This document shows positions 1 through 8,952 of a stretch of DNA of 49,161 bases, in pieces (the first letter of the stretch is position 1; the number at the start of each line of letters is the position of its first letter). The position numbers and the translations under genes were made by a program. Under the pieces are notes generated by a model. That model ran no database searches, was not told the DNA's origin, and saw nothing but the letters and a program-made list of their open reading frames with translations. Origin of the DNA: Chloroflexota bacterium (GTDB lineage Bacteria > Chloroflexota > Anaerolineae > UBA4142 > SHND01); the NCBI GenBank assembly GCA_029778615.1, contig JAKOPZ010000328.1, forward strand, positions 1-49,161. Reading direction: 5' to 3'.

Positions 1-141
1 CGTTTCCCCGAATGGCAAGTCACCGATGCGGGCAAGCGCGAAGTGCGCAAAGCGTTACGCCGCACCCTTTTCAAATACAAATTGCATACCGACACCGAAT
101 TGTTTGAAAAGGCGTACGGGTATGTACAAGAGTATTATTGA
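1..141 (+). CDS. hsdR: Type I restriction enzyme R subunit, C-terminal end (partial)
   Basis: The first frame is open from base 1 to a TGA at 139-141 and gives 46 residues ending in LFEKAYGYVQEYY. The run of basic residues followed by a KYKLHT...ELFEKAYGY pattern and a Tyr-Tyr end is typical of the extreme C-terminus of HsdR, the translocase/endonuclease subunit of type I restriction-modification complexes. Only the tail is present; the nuclease and helicase domains and the HsdM/HsdS genes would lie upstream, outside the window. A strong hairpin terminator follows 21 bases later, so this is probably the last gene of its operon. The family call rests on a short tail, so it is good but not certain. 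Confidence 0.7.
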   Translation, partial: RFPEWQVTDAGKREVRKALRRTLFKYKLHTDTELFEKAYGYVQEYY

Positions 142-162
142 TACATTGCTCATCCGCAAACA

Positions 163-198
163 AAACGCGCGTCGGTAACGACGCGCGTTTGTATTTTT
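163..198 (+). terminator. Intrinsic terminator after hsdR
   Basis: An 11-bp perfect stem (AAACGCGCGTC at 163-173 with GACGCGCGTTT at 180-190), a six-base loop and a following T-rich tract (188-198) form a standard rho-independent terminator for the upstream plus-strand gene. Confidence 0.85.
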
Positions 199-286
199 CG
201 ATTGACCGGATACGACGCAAGCAATGCCACGAAAAGATAGAATTGTGTATTTTGCAGACGCATCGGCAAATGGCGGGCGATGCCGC

Positions 287-667
287 TCAGCCCTTGGGTT
301 GAACCACCGCCAGCACATTCCGGCTCGGGTCAATGAACCATGCCGCCCACGAGTGCCCCATGTCCGCGACGCCATCGTCCGTCACCGGGTCGGGCGCAAC
401 ATAATCTTCCACATGGACGCCGCGCGCCCGCAGGTCGGCGACCGCCGCGCGAATGTCCGGCACGCGCCAGGCAACCTGCGTTTGCGTGTCCGACGTGCCG
501 ATGGTGCTGGATGAGATGACCAGCTGCGTTCCGTCGCCGCACTGCAGGACGAGCCGTTCCTCCTCTTGCTTGAGAAGCGGCAAACCGAGCGTGTCGTGGT
601 AAAAGGCACGGCTCGCCGCCATGTCTGTTGACAACAGGATTGGAAACACAGGATAATTGCCCAGCAT
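287..667 (-). CDS. VOC (glyoxalase/bleomycin-resistance fold) family protein
   Basis: A 126-residue single-domain protein. It opens with a strand reading YPVFPILLSTDMAASRAFYH and ends with FIDPSRNVLAVVQ, the usual first and last elements of a vicinal-oxygen-chelate domain (substrate-binding or metalloenzyme fold of glyoxalase I, extradiol dioxygenases and resistance proteins). The substrate cannot be read from sequence. A longer frame runs upstream to 994, but the start at 667 is chosen because GGAGG lies just before it and the domain begins there. The next gene upstream (DHFR-like) is co-directional, about 160 bases away. Confidence 0.85.
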   Translation of the reverse strand: MLGNYPVFPILLSTDMAASRAFYHDTLGLPLLKQEEERLVLQCGDGTQLVISSSTIGTSDTQTQVAWRVPDIRAAVADLRARGVHVEDYVAPDPVTDDGVADMGHSWAAWFIDPSRNVLAVVQPKG

Positions 668-825
668 ACATGCCTCCGATGATCGCTTTGCTTTCGCTGT
701 GGGAAAATCTGTACCCGACGCGCTGTTTCCCATCCTATCATTTATTTCGCGCCAAAGCGCGCACCCGTTGCTCTGTCCCCCAATAAACCAAAAACGCGCG
801 ACGCCAACCATCAGCCCGCAAAGCG

Positions 826-1428
826 TTAGCCGCCTGCGATGCCGGTCTTGATGGCGCCGGCGCGTTCGTAATGGACGACCACGATGCCGCTCGCGCCGAT
901 GTGGCTTTCCGTCACCTTGAACGCCGCCGGAAGCGTGCCTTGCGCAAACAGCCGCTTGCCGCTGCCCAATGTGACGGGATAGAGCATCAACCAAAACGCA
1001 TCCACCAAATCATGCGGCATGAGCGTCTGGAGAAGGTTGCTGCTGCCCCACACGTTCAAATCGGGACCCGGCTGTTGTTTGAGCTTTGCGACATGCGCGG
1101 GAATGTCGCCGCTCAAAAACACCGACGGCTGCCATGCGCTGGAGGTTCGGGTCTTTGAGGCAACATATTTGGTCGCGGTCATGACGCCGCGCCATGCGTC
1201 CGCGTGTTGGGGCCAGTACGCTTCCCAAATCTCAAACGTCTTGCGACCCAGCAGCAGGTCGAACGGCTTGCTCAACTGTTTTTGCAAGAGTGCGCCCACC
1301 GCATCGTCGTCATAGGGCGCGCTCCACCCGCCATACGCAAAGCCGCCTTCCGTGTCTTCGTCCGGTCCGCCGCCGCTCTGGATGACACCATCCAGCGAAA
1401 TATGTTCCAGCACAATCAGTTTTCGCAT
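826..1428 (-). CDS. Dihydrofolate reductase family protein (RibD C-terminal-like)
   Basis: 200 residues. The N-terminus [17 protein letters not shown] and the later [16 protein letters not shown] and [12 protein letters not shown] segments match the DHFR/RibD-C fold of stand-alone YyaP/YwjB-type proteins, which are presumed NADPH-dependent reductases of unknown substrate. The length is normal for this group. It is not the housekeeping FolA, since the GVIQ start and the VWGS segment are of the RibD-C kind. It lies upstream of, and co-directional with, the VOC gene, and a possible promoter with a perfect TATAAT lies about 130 bases upstream. Confidence 0.85.
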   Translation of the reverse strand: MRKLIVLEHISLDGVIQSGGGPDEDTEGGFAYGGWSAPYDDDAVGALLQKQLSKPFDLLLGRKTFEIWEAYWPQHADAWRGVMTATKYVASKTRTSSAWQPSVFLSGDIPAHVAKLKQQPGPDLNVWGSSNLLQTLMPHDLVDAFWLMLYPVTLGSGKRLFAQGTLPAAFKVTESHIGASGIVVVHYERAGAIKTGIAGG

Positions 1429-1555
1429 CTGTCCCTCGAATCATTCCGCATTGTTTGTTCCCGCGCCTATGCTTGCCGGACAATATCCACCGAAATCTCT
1501 ACCGCCGGAATCGTTCGCCGGTCGTGCCCGTACAATCCGACGCACCACGACTCGA

Positions 1556-1561
1556 ATTATA
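1556..1561 (-). promoter_or_regulatory. Possible -10 box for the DHFR-family gene
   Basis: On the minus strand this reads TATAAT preceded by TTGCGC. The -35 region (1579-1584, GAAAAT) is poor. The predicted start site near 1549 would give a leader of about 120 bases. This is a weak call based on one good hexamer. Confidence 0.3.
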
Positions 1562-1585
1562 GCGCAAGTCTGCGCGCAATTTTCG

Positions 1586-1614
1586 TTGACACCCCCGCGC
1601 GTTTGTGATAACGT
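1586..1614 (+). promoter_or_regulatory. Sigma-70-type promoter for the acylase gene
   Basis: TTGACA at 1586-1591, a 17-base spacer and TAACGT at 1609-1614. The -35 is perfect and the -10 is weak. It lies 135 bases before the acylase start, and the repeat tract at 1628-1741 would be in the leader RNA. Confidence 0.5.
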
Positions 1615-1627
1615 TGCGCGTGCTCGC

Positions 1628-1741
1628 CAATCACCCAATCACCGAATCACCCAATCGCGAGCTCGCTTGCAAGCAAGCACGCAGCATCGCTCGTACCTAA
1701 TCTCTAATCTCCAGTCTCCAATCTCCAGTCTCCAATCTCCT
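1628..1741. repeat. Two adjacent short tandem arrays (AATCACCC octamer, TCTCCAR heptamer)
   Basis: The gap from 1429 to 1748 has no gene. Beyond the promoter elements it holds an 8-bp array (AATCACCC, AATCACCG, AATCACCC, AATCGCG, from about 1628) and then a 7-bp array of TCTCCAG/TCTCCAA units ending just before the acylase start codon. No other structure is seen there. Confidence 0.8.
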
Positions 1742-1748
1742 ACCGCCT

Positions 1749-4202
1749 ATGGCTTTTCGAACTGTTTCTCTCGCCGCCGCGCTCACCGCCGCGATTGCTG
1801 CGCCACTCGCGGGATTGTTTTATTTGTGGCGGCGTCCACTCCCCACCATCAACGGACGTTTGAAATTGAACGGACTGCGTGACCGCGTGGAAATCATTCG
1901 CGATGAATGGGGCGTGCCGCACATTTACGCGCAGAATGACGAAGACGTTTTTTTCGCGCAAGGGTTCGTTCACGCGCAGGACCGCTTGTGGCACATGGAA
2001 ATGAATCGCCGCCTGCCCGCCGGACGCTTGAGCGAAATGTTTGGCGAAATCGCGTTCGGCACCGACAAACTTTTGCGCATCATCGGTTTGCAGCGCGCCT
2101 CGAAAAATGATTGGATGCACGCTTCAGCAGAAACGGTGCTCGCATTGAACGCGTACGCGCGCGGCGTCAACGCCTTTCTCGAAACGCATCACAACAAACT
2201 TCCGCTCGAATTTACCTTGCTGCGTTTTTCTCCCGAACCATGGCGTCCGCTCGATTCGCTCGGCTGGATCAAAATGATGGCGTGGGGGCAAGGACTCAAT
2301 TGGGATGCCGAACTCGTGCGCGCGGCAATTCTCGAAAAACTCGGTCCCGAACGTACGGCGCAATTATTGGGCAGCGACATTGCCGACGCCAATCCGATTA
2401 TTTTGAATCAATCCGCCGTGCCCGCGTTTGAACGCTTGGTGAGCGAGCTGCGCGAAGCGAAAAATTTTTTGAATCTGCATTCGCCCGTCGGCATGAGCAA
2501 CAATTGGGTCGTGGACGGAACGAAAACGGTCACGGGCAAGCCACTCTTGGCAAACGACCCGCATCTGCCGTTACAAATGCCGTCGCTCTGGTACGAGATG
2601 CATTTGAGCACGCCCGAATGGCAAGCGGCGGGCGTAACCTTGCCCGGCGTGCCAATGGTTATCATCGGGCACAATCAAGACATTGCGTGGGGCGTGACGA
2701 ACGCGTTCGTGGACGCGCAAGATTTGTACATCGAACAATTTGACCCAAATGACGCCGCGCGTTATCGCGTGAACGACACGTGGGAAAAAGCAAACATCGT
2801 GCGCGAAGAAATTCGCGTCAAAGGCGAAGCGCAGCCGCGCGCGCTGGATGTGACGATTACGCGGCATGGTCCGATTGTGAACGATTGGTTCTCTAATTCG
2901 CCGTGCGCGATGGGCGATGACACGCGGCTCGCTTTGAAATGGGCTGCCAACGACGCGTCGCGTTCCGTACACGCGGGCTTGAAACTTTTGCGCGCGAAAA
3001 ATTGGGACGAGTTCAACATCGCACTGCGCGATTGGACCGAACCCGCGCTTTCGTTTGTGTTTGCCGACCGCGCAGGAAATATCGGCTATCATCTCGCAGG
3101 CAACACACCCGTTCGCAAAAAAGGCAAAGGCGCAACGCCCGTGCCGGGTTGGAATGACGAGTACGAATGGTTGGATTACTTGACGCACGACGAATTGCCC
3201 GAAGTATACAATCCCGCCGTGCATCTCGTGGTCACCGCCAACAACACCGTCGTCGGCACCGAGTATCCGCATCATCTTTCGCTCGACACGATGAACGGTT
3301 ATCGCGCGAACCGCATCATCCAACTCTTGACCGCGCACGAAAAATTATCGGCGGACGATTACGCCAAAATTCAAACTGACGTATATTGCATTCCTGCCGC
3401 AGCGTTTACGCAATTGCTCCGCGCGTGCGATGAATTTATCGCGCAGCACGACGCACTGCGCGCGCGTTCCACCGCCGCGCTGCAGGCGTTGGATTTGCTG
3501 AACGCGTGGGATTGTCACCTCACCGCCGATTCCGTCGCAGGCGCGTTGTATGAAACCACACTGCATTTTGCGATGGAGCATTTGTACAAACCGTGGCTCG
3601 GCGCTTTGACCAACACATTCATCGGCGTCGGTTTTCATCCGTTACTGCATCCCGTCAACGGTGGATACATTGACCGCGCCTATTTGATTGCGCTCCGCAT
3701 TTTGCAAAATCAAGAAACCGAATGGATGCGGGACGCGCAGGGCAATCCGTTGACGCGGGTGGACATTCTCGCGCACGCGTTGAACGACGCGTTACAGTAT
3801 TTGGAAACCCATCACGGCGCAAACATGCAAAAATGGCAGTGGGGCGCGCTGCACCGCGCGAGTTTCAAACATCCGCTCGGCGCAGTGAAACCGCTGGATA
3901 AAGTTTTCAATCGCGGTCCGTTTCCGTACGGCGGCGACACCGCAACCGTGTGGCAGGGCGCGTTCATTCCGCAGCTGCCGATTCCCGACGATGCCGTGTT
4001 CACCGCGTCATGGCGGCAAATTTTGGATTTGAGCGATTGGGACAATTCGCGCGGCGTGCATCCGACGGGACAATCGGGGCATCCCGCCAGCAAACATTAC
4101 GCCGACCAAATGCCGCTGTGGCTGCAAGGCAAAACGCATCCGCTCTGGTGGTCGCGCGAAAAAATTTTGGAACATCAAGAAGGAGTGCTCATCCTCGAAT
4201 AA
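1749..4202 (+). CDS. Penicillin acylase family protein (Ntn-hydrolase)
   Basis: An 817-residue S45-family N-terminal-nucleophile amidohydrolase. A hydrophobic N-terminal segment (about residues 5-27) suggests a signal or anchor. The alpha chain follows (RDEWGVPHIYAQNDEDVFFAQGFVHAQDR, then LPAGRLSEMFG). The autoproteolysis site is at GMSNNWVVDG, where Ser250 becomes the catalytic N-terminal residue of the beta chain. Downstream GHNQDIAWGVTN and the HPTGQSGHPASKHYADQ segment near the end are family hallmarks. Members cleave amides such as beta-lactam side chains or acyl-homoserine lactones; the substrate here is unknown. It is followed after 48 bases by a lipoprotein gene. Confidence 0.95.
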   Translation: MAFRTVSLAAALTAAIAAPLAGLFYLWRRPLPTINGRLKLNGLRDRVEIIRDEWGVPHIYAQNDEDVFFAQGFVHAQDRLWHMEMNRRLPAGRLSEMFGEIAFGTDKLLRIIGLQRASKNDWMHASAETVLALNAYARGVNAFLETHHNKLPLEFTLLRFSPEPWRPLDSLGWIKMMAWGQGLNWDAELVRAAILEKLGPERTAQLLGSDIADANPIILNQSAVPAFERLVSELREAKNFLNLHSPVGMSNNWVVDGTKTVTGKPLLANDPHLPLQMPSLWYEMHLSTPEWQAAGVTLPGVPMVIIGHNQDIAWGVTNAFVDAQDLYIEQFDPNDAARYRVNDTWEKANIVREEIRVKGEAQPRALDVTITRHGPIVNDWFSNSPCAMGDDTRLALKWAANDASRSVHAGLKLLRAKNWDEFNIALRDWTEPALSFVFADRAGNIGYHLAGNTPVRKKGKGATPVPGWNDEYEWLDYLTHDELPEVYNPAVHLVVTANNTVVGTEYPHHLSLDTMNGYRANRIIQLLTAHEKLSADDYAKIQTDVYCIPAAAFTQLLRACDEFIAQHDALRARSTAALQALDLLNAWDCHLTADSVAGALYETTLHFAMEHLYKPWLGALTNTFIGVGFHPLLHPVNGGYIDRAYLIALRILQNQETEWMRDAQGNPLTRVDILAHALNDALQYLETHHGANMQKWQWGALHRASFKHPLGAVKPLDKVFNRGPFPYGGDTATVWQGAFIPQLPIPDDAVFTASWRQILDLSDWDNSRGVHPTGQSGHPASKHYADQMPLWLQGKTHPLWWSREKILEHQEGVLILE

Positions 4203-4238
4203 AAAATTTTTTGCTTACGCGCAAAAAATTTTTTACGC
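4203..4238 (+). terminator. Weak AT-rich hairpin between acylase and lipoprotein genes
   Basis: TTTTTTGC and GCAAAAAA can pair around a short loop and are followed by TTTTTT. The block AAAAAATTTTTT appears twice. It may be a weak terminator or only an AT-rich spacer. Confidence 0.35.
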
Positions 4239-4250
4239 TGCGAGTTTCAT

Positions 4251-5909
4251 ATGAAATCAAAATCCCTTTTCCTTTTTCTTGTCACGCTCGGCGCGCTCGT
4301 CGCGTTCAGCGGTTGCAGCATGTTCGGCGGCGGCGGTGACGCGAACGCGAAACCAACGCCAACTCTGCCATTCCCCACCAACGCGGTGGTCGAAACACCC
4401 GCAGGTGGCGCCACGCAAGCCGCGCCCCAAGAAGGATTATTCATCGGCGGCGATGTGTTTAACGATTCCAATGCGAACGGCGCCAAGGATGACAGCGAAC
4501 CGATTATCGCGGGCGTGATTGTGCAAATCGCGGCGGGCGATTGCCCCGGCACCGTGTTGGCGCAAACGACGAGCACCGTCAATTCCCCTTCGTACAAATT
4601 CGACGGCTTGGCGACAGGCACGTACTGCGTTTCCATTGACGCTACGTCACCGCAAAATTCCGCGATTCTCGGACAGGGTGAATGGACCTTTCCGCAAAAA
4701 GTTCAAGGCGCGATGCTTGACCCAGTGAAACTGAACCGCAAGAGCAAAGACAATGCAAATTATGGTTGGACTTTTGCGACCATCGGCGCGGTCACGCCGG
4801 AACCCGGACAGCCCACGCCCGAACCGATTATTCCTACGCCCACCGCGTTCGTTCAGCCGACCGGCGGGCCGCAAGGATGCACATTCAAAGCGAATTACCT
4901 CGCGGATGTGACGATTCCCGATGGCACGCTGATTGCGCCCGGCGCGCAATTTGTAAAAACGTGGCGCGTGCTGAACAGCGGCACGTGTTCGTGGGGACCG
5001 GGCAGCGGTCTGCAAAATTTGCAATTCACCGGCGGCAACGCGCTCGGCGCGCCGAACCTTGTGCCCATTCCAAACGCGATTCCCGCCGGCGCGACGGCAG
5101 ACCTTTCAATCAACATGACTGCGCCGACGCAAGCCGGTGTGTACAAGAGCAATTGGAAATTGCGCGCGGATGACGGCACGTTAATTGGCGTCGGTCCTTC
5201 CAACGTCGCGCTGTATGCGTCCATCCGCGTACAAGGCGCGCCGCCGCCGCCAACCAATGTTCCGCCGCCGACGAATGTGCCGCCACCGGTTGGACAAAAA
5301 ATTCAATTCGCGCCCGGCGCCACCGAAGCCGAAGCGCAAGGACAATTGTTGGCGAACGGGATTGGGACATTCACACTGAACGCGTCGGCGAATCAAAATA
5401 TGCAGCTGACGCTTTCTTCAAACAGCGCGAGCGCGCGCATTGCGGTGCTCTCGCCGAGCGGTGTGCCGTTACCGCCACAGCGCGGCAATCCCGAAGGCAC
5501 GTACTGGCAGGGCAATTTGCCCGCGACGGGCGATTATGTGATTCAAGTGCTTGCGGGCAACGCCGCGCCCACCGCGAATTTTTCGCTCAACGTAACCATT
5601 CCCGTACGCATCACCTTTGCGCCCGGCGCAATTTCGGCGAGCGTGGATGGCGTGACGAGTCAATCGCGCGTGGTCACATATTTGCTCAAAGCGAGCGCGG
5701 GGCAGATGATGAACGCGAATTTGGTTGCGCCGCCCAACAGCGCGGGGATTACGATTTACGGTTTGGACGATGGTCAGCCGCTGATTCGTTCGCAAAGCGG
5801 CGCGACGAGTTTTGACGGACAATTGCCCGGCACGCAAGATTATGTGATTCAAGTTGTCCCGTTCGGAAATGGGCAAGTGAATTACACGCTCAATATCACA
5901 GTGCAATAA
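4251..5909 (+). CDS. Cell-surface lipoprotein with SdrD-B-like, NBR1-type Ig and pre-peptidase-like domains
   Basis: 552 residues. The N-terminus is a lipoprotein signal peptide with lipobox FSGC (Cys23 by count). A Thr/Pro-rich linker leads to an SdrD-B/CNA-B-like module (GDVFNDSNANGAKDDSEPIIAGVIV, about 65-165). A second TP-rich linker leads to an NBR1-like Ig domain (about 205-325) with the typical FVKTWRVLNSGTCSWGPG signature. The C-terminal part holds two beta-sandwich repeats of PPC-like type, each ending in a DYVIQV motif. Such architectures are common in Anaerolineae surface proteins and imply adhesion or scaffolding rather than catalysis. The NBR1-like domain is the strongest assignment; the C-terminal calls are by pattern only. 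Confidence 0.85.
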   Translation: MKSKSLFLFLVTLGALVAFSGCSMFGGGGDANAKPTPTLPFPTNAVVETPAGGATQAAPQEGLFIGGDVFNDSNANGAKDDSEPIIAGVIVQIAAGDCPGTVLAQTTSTVNSPSYKFDGLATGTYCVSIDATSPQNSAILGQGEWTFPQKVQGAMLDPVKLNRKSKDNANYGWTFATIGAVTPEPGQPTPEPIIPTPTAFVQPTGGPQGCTFKANYLADVTIPDGTLIAPGAQFVKTWRVLNSGTCSWGPGSGLQNLQFTGGNALGAPNLVPIPNAIPAGATADLSINMTAPTQAGVYKSNWKLRADDGTLIGVGPSNVALYASIRVQGAPPPPTNVPPPTNVPPPVGQKIQFAPGATEAEAQGQLLANGIGTFTLNASANQNMQLTLSSNSASARIAVLSPSGVPLPPQRGNPEGTYWQGNLPATGDYVIQVLAGNAAPTANFSLNVTIPVRITFAPGAISASVDGVTSQSRVVTYLLKASAGQMMNANLVAPPNSAGITIYGLDDGQPLIRSQSGATSFDGQLPGTQDYVIQVVPFGNGQVNYTLNITVQ

Positions 5910-5928
5910 CGCGTTGATGCGAGAAATT

Positions 5929-5998
5929 GAAAACGCGAATCCACGCGAATCAGAACGAATAAATTCGTTACTACAGATTCGCGCAGATTCGCGGTTTC
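5929..5998. repeat. Inverted short repeats of the word GCGAATC
   Basis: The gap before the nucleoside hydrolase carries ACGCGAATC twice and the complementary GATTCGCG twice, separated by GAATAAATTC. It can fold as a hairpin in the leader of the hydrolase gene. Confidence 0.6.
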
Positions 5999-6009
5999 TT
6001 TATCAAAAG

Positions 6010-6972
6010 ATGAAACGCAAACTCATCATTGACACCGACACGGCGTCGGATGATGCCGTCGCGATTTTGATGGCACATCGTTTTCCGGAGGTTGAGGTTC
6101 TCGCGGTGACAATTGTTTCGGGCAACATGCGCGTCGCAGACGCATCACGCAACGCGCGTTACACCATCGAATTGGGCGGCGCACAAACGCCGGTGTACGT
6201 GGGCTGCCAACGTCCGCTCTTGCGCGAACCCGTGCACGCGTACTGGTATCACGGACCCGACGGCATGGGCGGCATGAATTATCCCGAACCGCAATTGCCA
6301 GAACAAAACGAACATGCCGTTGACGCGCTGATTGATTTGATACGCGCGAATGAAAAGGAGGTAATGCTCGTCACGTTGGGACCATTGACGAACATTGCCG
6401 CCGCGTTGATTCGCGCGCCCGAAATCGCAAAAATGGTTGCGCGTTGCGTGGTCATGGGCGGCGCGGCGAACGTCGTCGGCAATGTGACGCCCGCCGCCGA
6501 ATACAACATTTGGTGCGACCCCGAAGCCGCGCGCATCGTGTTTCGCAGCGGGATGAAATTAGAAATGGTCGGTTGGGAAGTAGGACGCGGCGACGCGGCG
6601 TTGACGGAACAAGAAATCGCCGACGTGTACGCGCTGCATACACCGTACGCGAAATTTGCGATGGACTGTAACGTTCACGCCTTGCACCTTGCGAAACATT
6701 GGCAAGGCGACCCGGGCATGACGCTGCACGACCCAACCGCGATGGCAATCGCGCTCGACCCGACCATTTCAAAACAAAGCGGACATTATCGCGTGGACGT
6801 GGAAACGCGCGGCGAGCTCACGCGCGGCATGACGGTGGTGGACGAACGCCACACGGTTGGCACGCAAGAAATTTTTACGGACGAATGGCGCGTGCGCGAA
6901 AAAAATGTGTTGGTGCATCACGCGCTCGACGCGCCGCGTTGGAAAGGATTGTTGGTTCAGTGTTTGCGCTAA
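6010..6972 (+). CDS. Nucleoside hydrolase (inosine-uridine preferring family)
   Basis: 320 residues from the chosen ATG. The N-terminal LIIDTDTASDDAVAIL is the metal-binding DTDxxxDDA signature of nucleoside hydrolases, which bind a calcium ion and cleave N-ribosidic bonds of (deoxy)nucleosides or related ribosides. VTLGPLTNIAAAL and VVMGGAANVVGNVTPAAEYNIWCDPEAA are the other conserved blocks. A TTG-started frame reaches 5914, but its extra residues are encoded by the repetitive GCGAATC tract and lie before the conserved DTD motif, so the start at 6010 is preferred. A terminator follows directly. Confidence 0.93.
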   Translation: MKRKLIIDTDTASDDAVAILMAHRFPEVEVLAVTIVSGNMRVADASRNARYTIELGGAQTPVYVGCQRPLLREPVHAYWYHGPDGMGGMNYPEPQLPEQNEHAVDALIDLIRANEKEVMLVTLGPLTNIAAALIRAPEIAKMVARCVVMGGAANVVGNVTPAAEYNIWCDPEAARIVFRSGMKLEMVGWEVGRGDAALTEQEIADVYALHTPYAKFAMDCNVHALHLAKHWQGDPGMTLHDPTAMAIALDPTISKQSGHYRVDVETRGELTRGMTVVDERHTVGTQEIFTDEWRVREKNVLVHHALDAPRWKGLLVQCLR

Positions 6973-6979
6973 AAAGTTC

Positions 6980-7016
6980 AAGAGCTGGAGTGAAATGTTC
7001 ATTCCAGCTCTTTTGC
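6980..7016 (+). terminator. Intrinsic terminator after the nucleoside hydrolase
   Basis: AAGAGCTGGA (6980-6989) pairs perfectly with TCCAGCTCTT (7003-7012) and is followed by a T-rich stretch. Confidence 0.8.
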
Positions 7017-7017
7017 T

Positions 7018-7023
7018 TATAAT
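7018..7023 (+). promoter_or_regulatory. -10 box (TATAAT) before the GT-C-like gene
   Basis: A perfect TATAAT directly follows the terminator, 33 bases before the start codon at 7056. No clear -35 is visible because that position falls in the terminator stem. Confidence 0.4.
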
Positions 7024-7055
7024 CCACTTTACACATTTTCTATTGAAAGTAGCGC

Positions 7056-8939
7056 ATGTTTTTTCAACAGCATTGGCGGATTCTGGTTTTCGCCGCGCTT
7101 GCCCTCATCGTTCTTGTCCTCTACGCTCCCAACTTGTCCGTCGGTTTCGTCAACGACGACTTTATCGAAGTCGGCGCGCGCTCTTATGACGCGCAAGATT
7201 CGCTCGCGAACACAGATTTGAATTTGTGGTTCGAGCGTTTCGCCGAACGCTCATTGATTGACCCCGTAACCGACCGCCAAATTTTTCGCCCATGGCGGCA
7301 AGTGATTTTCGCCGCCGATTATTTCATGTGGGGCTTGGAGCCATTCGGCTATCACCTCACAAATGTTGTGTTGTACATTTTGTTGTGTTGGGTCGTCGTC
7401 CTATTGGCGTGGCAGTTGATGCGGCGGCGACGCGCGGCGGTGTTGGCAGGAGTTTTGTTCGCGGCGCAGATGGTGCACGCGTCGCCGGTCATCAGCATTT
7501 CGTCGCGCGGACACATTCTTGCCGCGTTATTCGTCGCGCTGTGTTTGCTGTTTTACATTTTTCCGCGCACGCGTTTGAACGTCGTCACAAGCTGGTTGAT
7601 GTGCGCGCTCGCCATCGGTTCCAAAGAGACCGCGCTGTCAACGCCCGCGCTGTTGTTGGCGTACGAAATGATTTATCGGCGCGATGAAATAAAACAACAG
7701 CCGCGCGCGTTCGTGCTGCGTCAATTGCCATTTTGGTTATTGGCGCTCGGCGCGGTCGGCATTCGCTTTTTGACAACCGGGTACGGCGAACCGGAACCGT
7801 TCGCGTTGGGCGAGTGGGACTGGCTTTATCAAATTCAGGATTATACGCTTTTCGCCGTACGCCCTTTTTTGCTCGATATTGAGGTATGGCAGACCGCGTT
7901 GCTTTTGGGCGCGCTCGTCTTTTTGGGCGTTCTATATCGTACGCGCCGCGAGGTTGTGTTGGGGTTACTCTGGATTCCGCTGGCAATGCCGGTGACTATA
8001 TTGTTCCCGCCCGCCGAACGTTATTTTGCCACCGCTTCCATCGGTTTGGCGCTCGCGTGCGCGAGCATTTTGGCGCAGCCGTTCGATGCACAAAGGCGTT
8101 ATGCAAACATTGCGCGCGCAGTGGGCTGGATTCTCGCGGCAATATTGATTGTGGGTTTCGCGTGGGGCACGCTGAATCGCAACGACGATTATCTGGATTT
8201 GTCGAATGTAGAACAGCGCACTTTGCGGCAATTGAAACAAGCGGAACCGACATTACCGCACGTGGCACAACTGACGTTTGTCGGATTACGCGCGCCCGCG
8301 CGCGGCGGAACTTTGTTTATCACCTCGCGTCAATTGGAATACGCGGTGCAGCTGTTGTATCAAGACCGTTCGCTTCATGTCGCGCTGGCGGACGAATTTC
8401 CGACAACGCTGGACACGCCCGCCAAAACGTTCTTTTTTGAATACAGTAATCACCAGCTCAATGAACGCGCAGACCTCGTCACTGCGCTGCGTGAACGGAG
8501 ACGCTGCGGCGATACGCGGCAAAACATGATTCGCTGGAATTTTAACGCGGACGCGGAGGGATGGCAGGCGTGGCATCAAATCGCGGGCTTGGAAAATCGC
8601 GACCGCGCGCTCGCGTTTCAAACGACGGGGAACGACCCCTTCATGGGCAGTCCGTATATCGAGGTGCGTCCGCAAGAAATAAAAAACGTGGAAATTCAAA
8701 TGCGCGCCCGCGCGAGAATTTCTACGTTCCATGCCGAATTGTTTTGGCAAACGGCGGACCAACTGGATTTTTCAAACGACGCGCGCGCGACGTTTCCGGT
8801 GACGGCGGACAACGCGTCGCACAAATACGTTGTCACTGTTGATGCGCGCGGCAGTGCGCCGATTGTGCGTTTGCGTTTTGACCCGTCCGATACGCCCGCC
8901 GAAATTCAACTCGAACGCATCACGGTGTACTGCAAATAG
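7056..8939 (+). CDS. Polytopic membrane protein, GT-C glycosyltransferase-like, with C-terminal beta-sandwich region
   Basis: 627 residues. The first transmembrane helix (about 8-28) is followed by an acidic loop GFVNDDFIEV and then FRPWRQVIF and GYHLTNVVLYILLCWVV. This order (DD loop after the first helix, FRP motif, HLxNxxLH-type helix) is that of the GT-C superfamily proteins related to TMTC/PMT transferases that use lipid-linked sugars. About ten membrane segments follow. The last 150 or so residues are soluble and rich in beta strands (FNADAEGWQAW... to VRLRFDP), resembling a carbohydrate-binding jelly roll. The donor and acceptor are unknown. It ends 13 bases from the convergent M24 gene. 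Confidence 0.75.
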   Translation: MFFQQHWRILVFAALALIVLVLYAPNLSVGFVNDDFIEVGARSYDAQDSLANTDLNLWFERFAERSLIDPVTDRQIFRPWRQVIFAADYFMWGLEPFGYHLTNVVLYILLCWVVVLLAWQLMRRRRAAVLAGVLFAAQMVHASPVISISSRGHILAALFVALCLLFYIFPRTRLNVVTSWLMCALAIGSKETALSTPALLLAYEMIYRRDEIKQQPRAFVLRQLPFWLLALGAVGIRFLTTGYGEPEPFALGEWDWLYQIQDYTLFAVRPFLLDIEVWQTALLLGALVFLGVLYRTRREVVLGLLWIPLAMPVTILFPPAERYFATASIGLALACASILAQPFDAQRRYANIARAVGWILAAILIVGFAWGTLNRNDDYLDLSNVEQRTLRQLKQAEPTLPHVAQLTFVGLRAPARGGTLFITSRQLEYAVQLLYQDRSLHVALADEFPTTLDTPAKTFFFEYSNHQLNERADLVTALRERRRCGDTRQNMIRWNFNADAEGWQAWHQIAGLENRDRALAFQTTGNDPFMGSPYIEVRPQEIKNVEIQMRARARISTFHAELFWQTADQLDFSNDARATFPVTADNASHKYVVTVDARGSAPIVRLRFDPSDTPAEIQLERITVYCK

Positions 8940-8952
8940 AAACTGCGCGCAT

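Noticed and set aside
287-994. A 235-residue version of the VOC protein
   Set aside because: The upstream part has no domain similarity, and a GGAGG precedes the internal ATG at 667.
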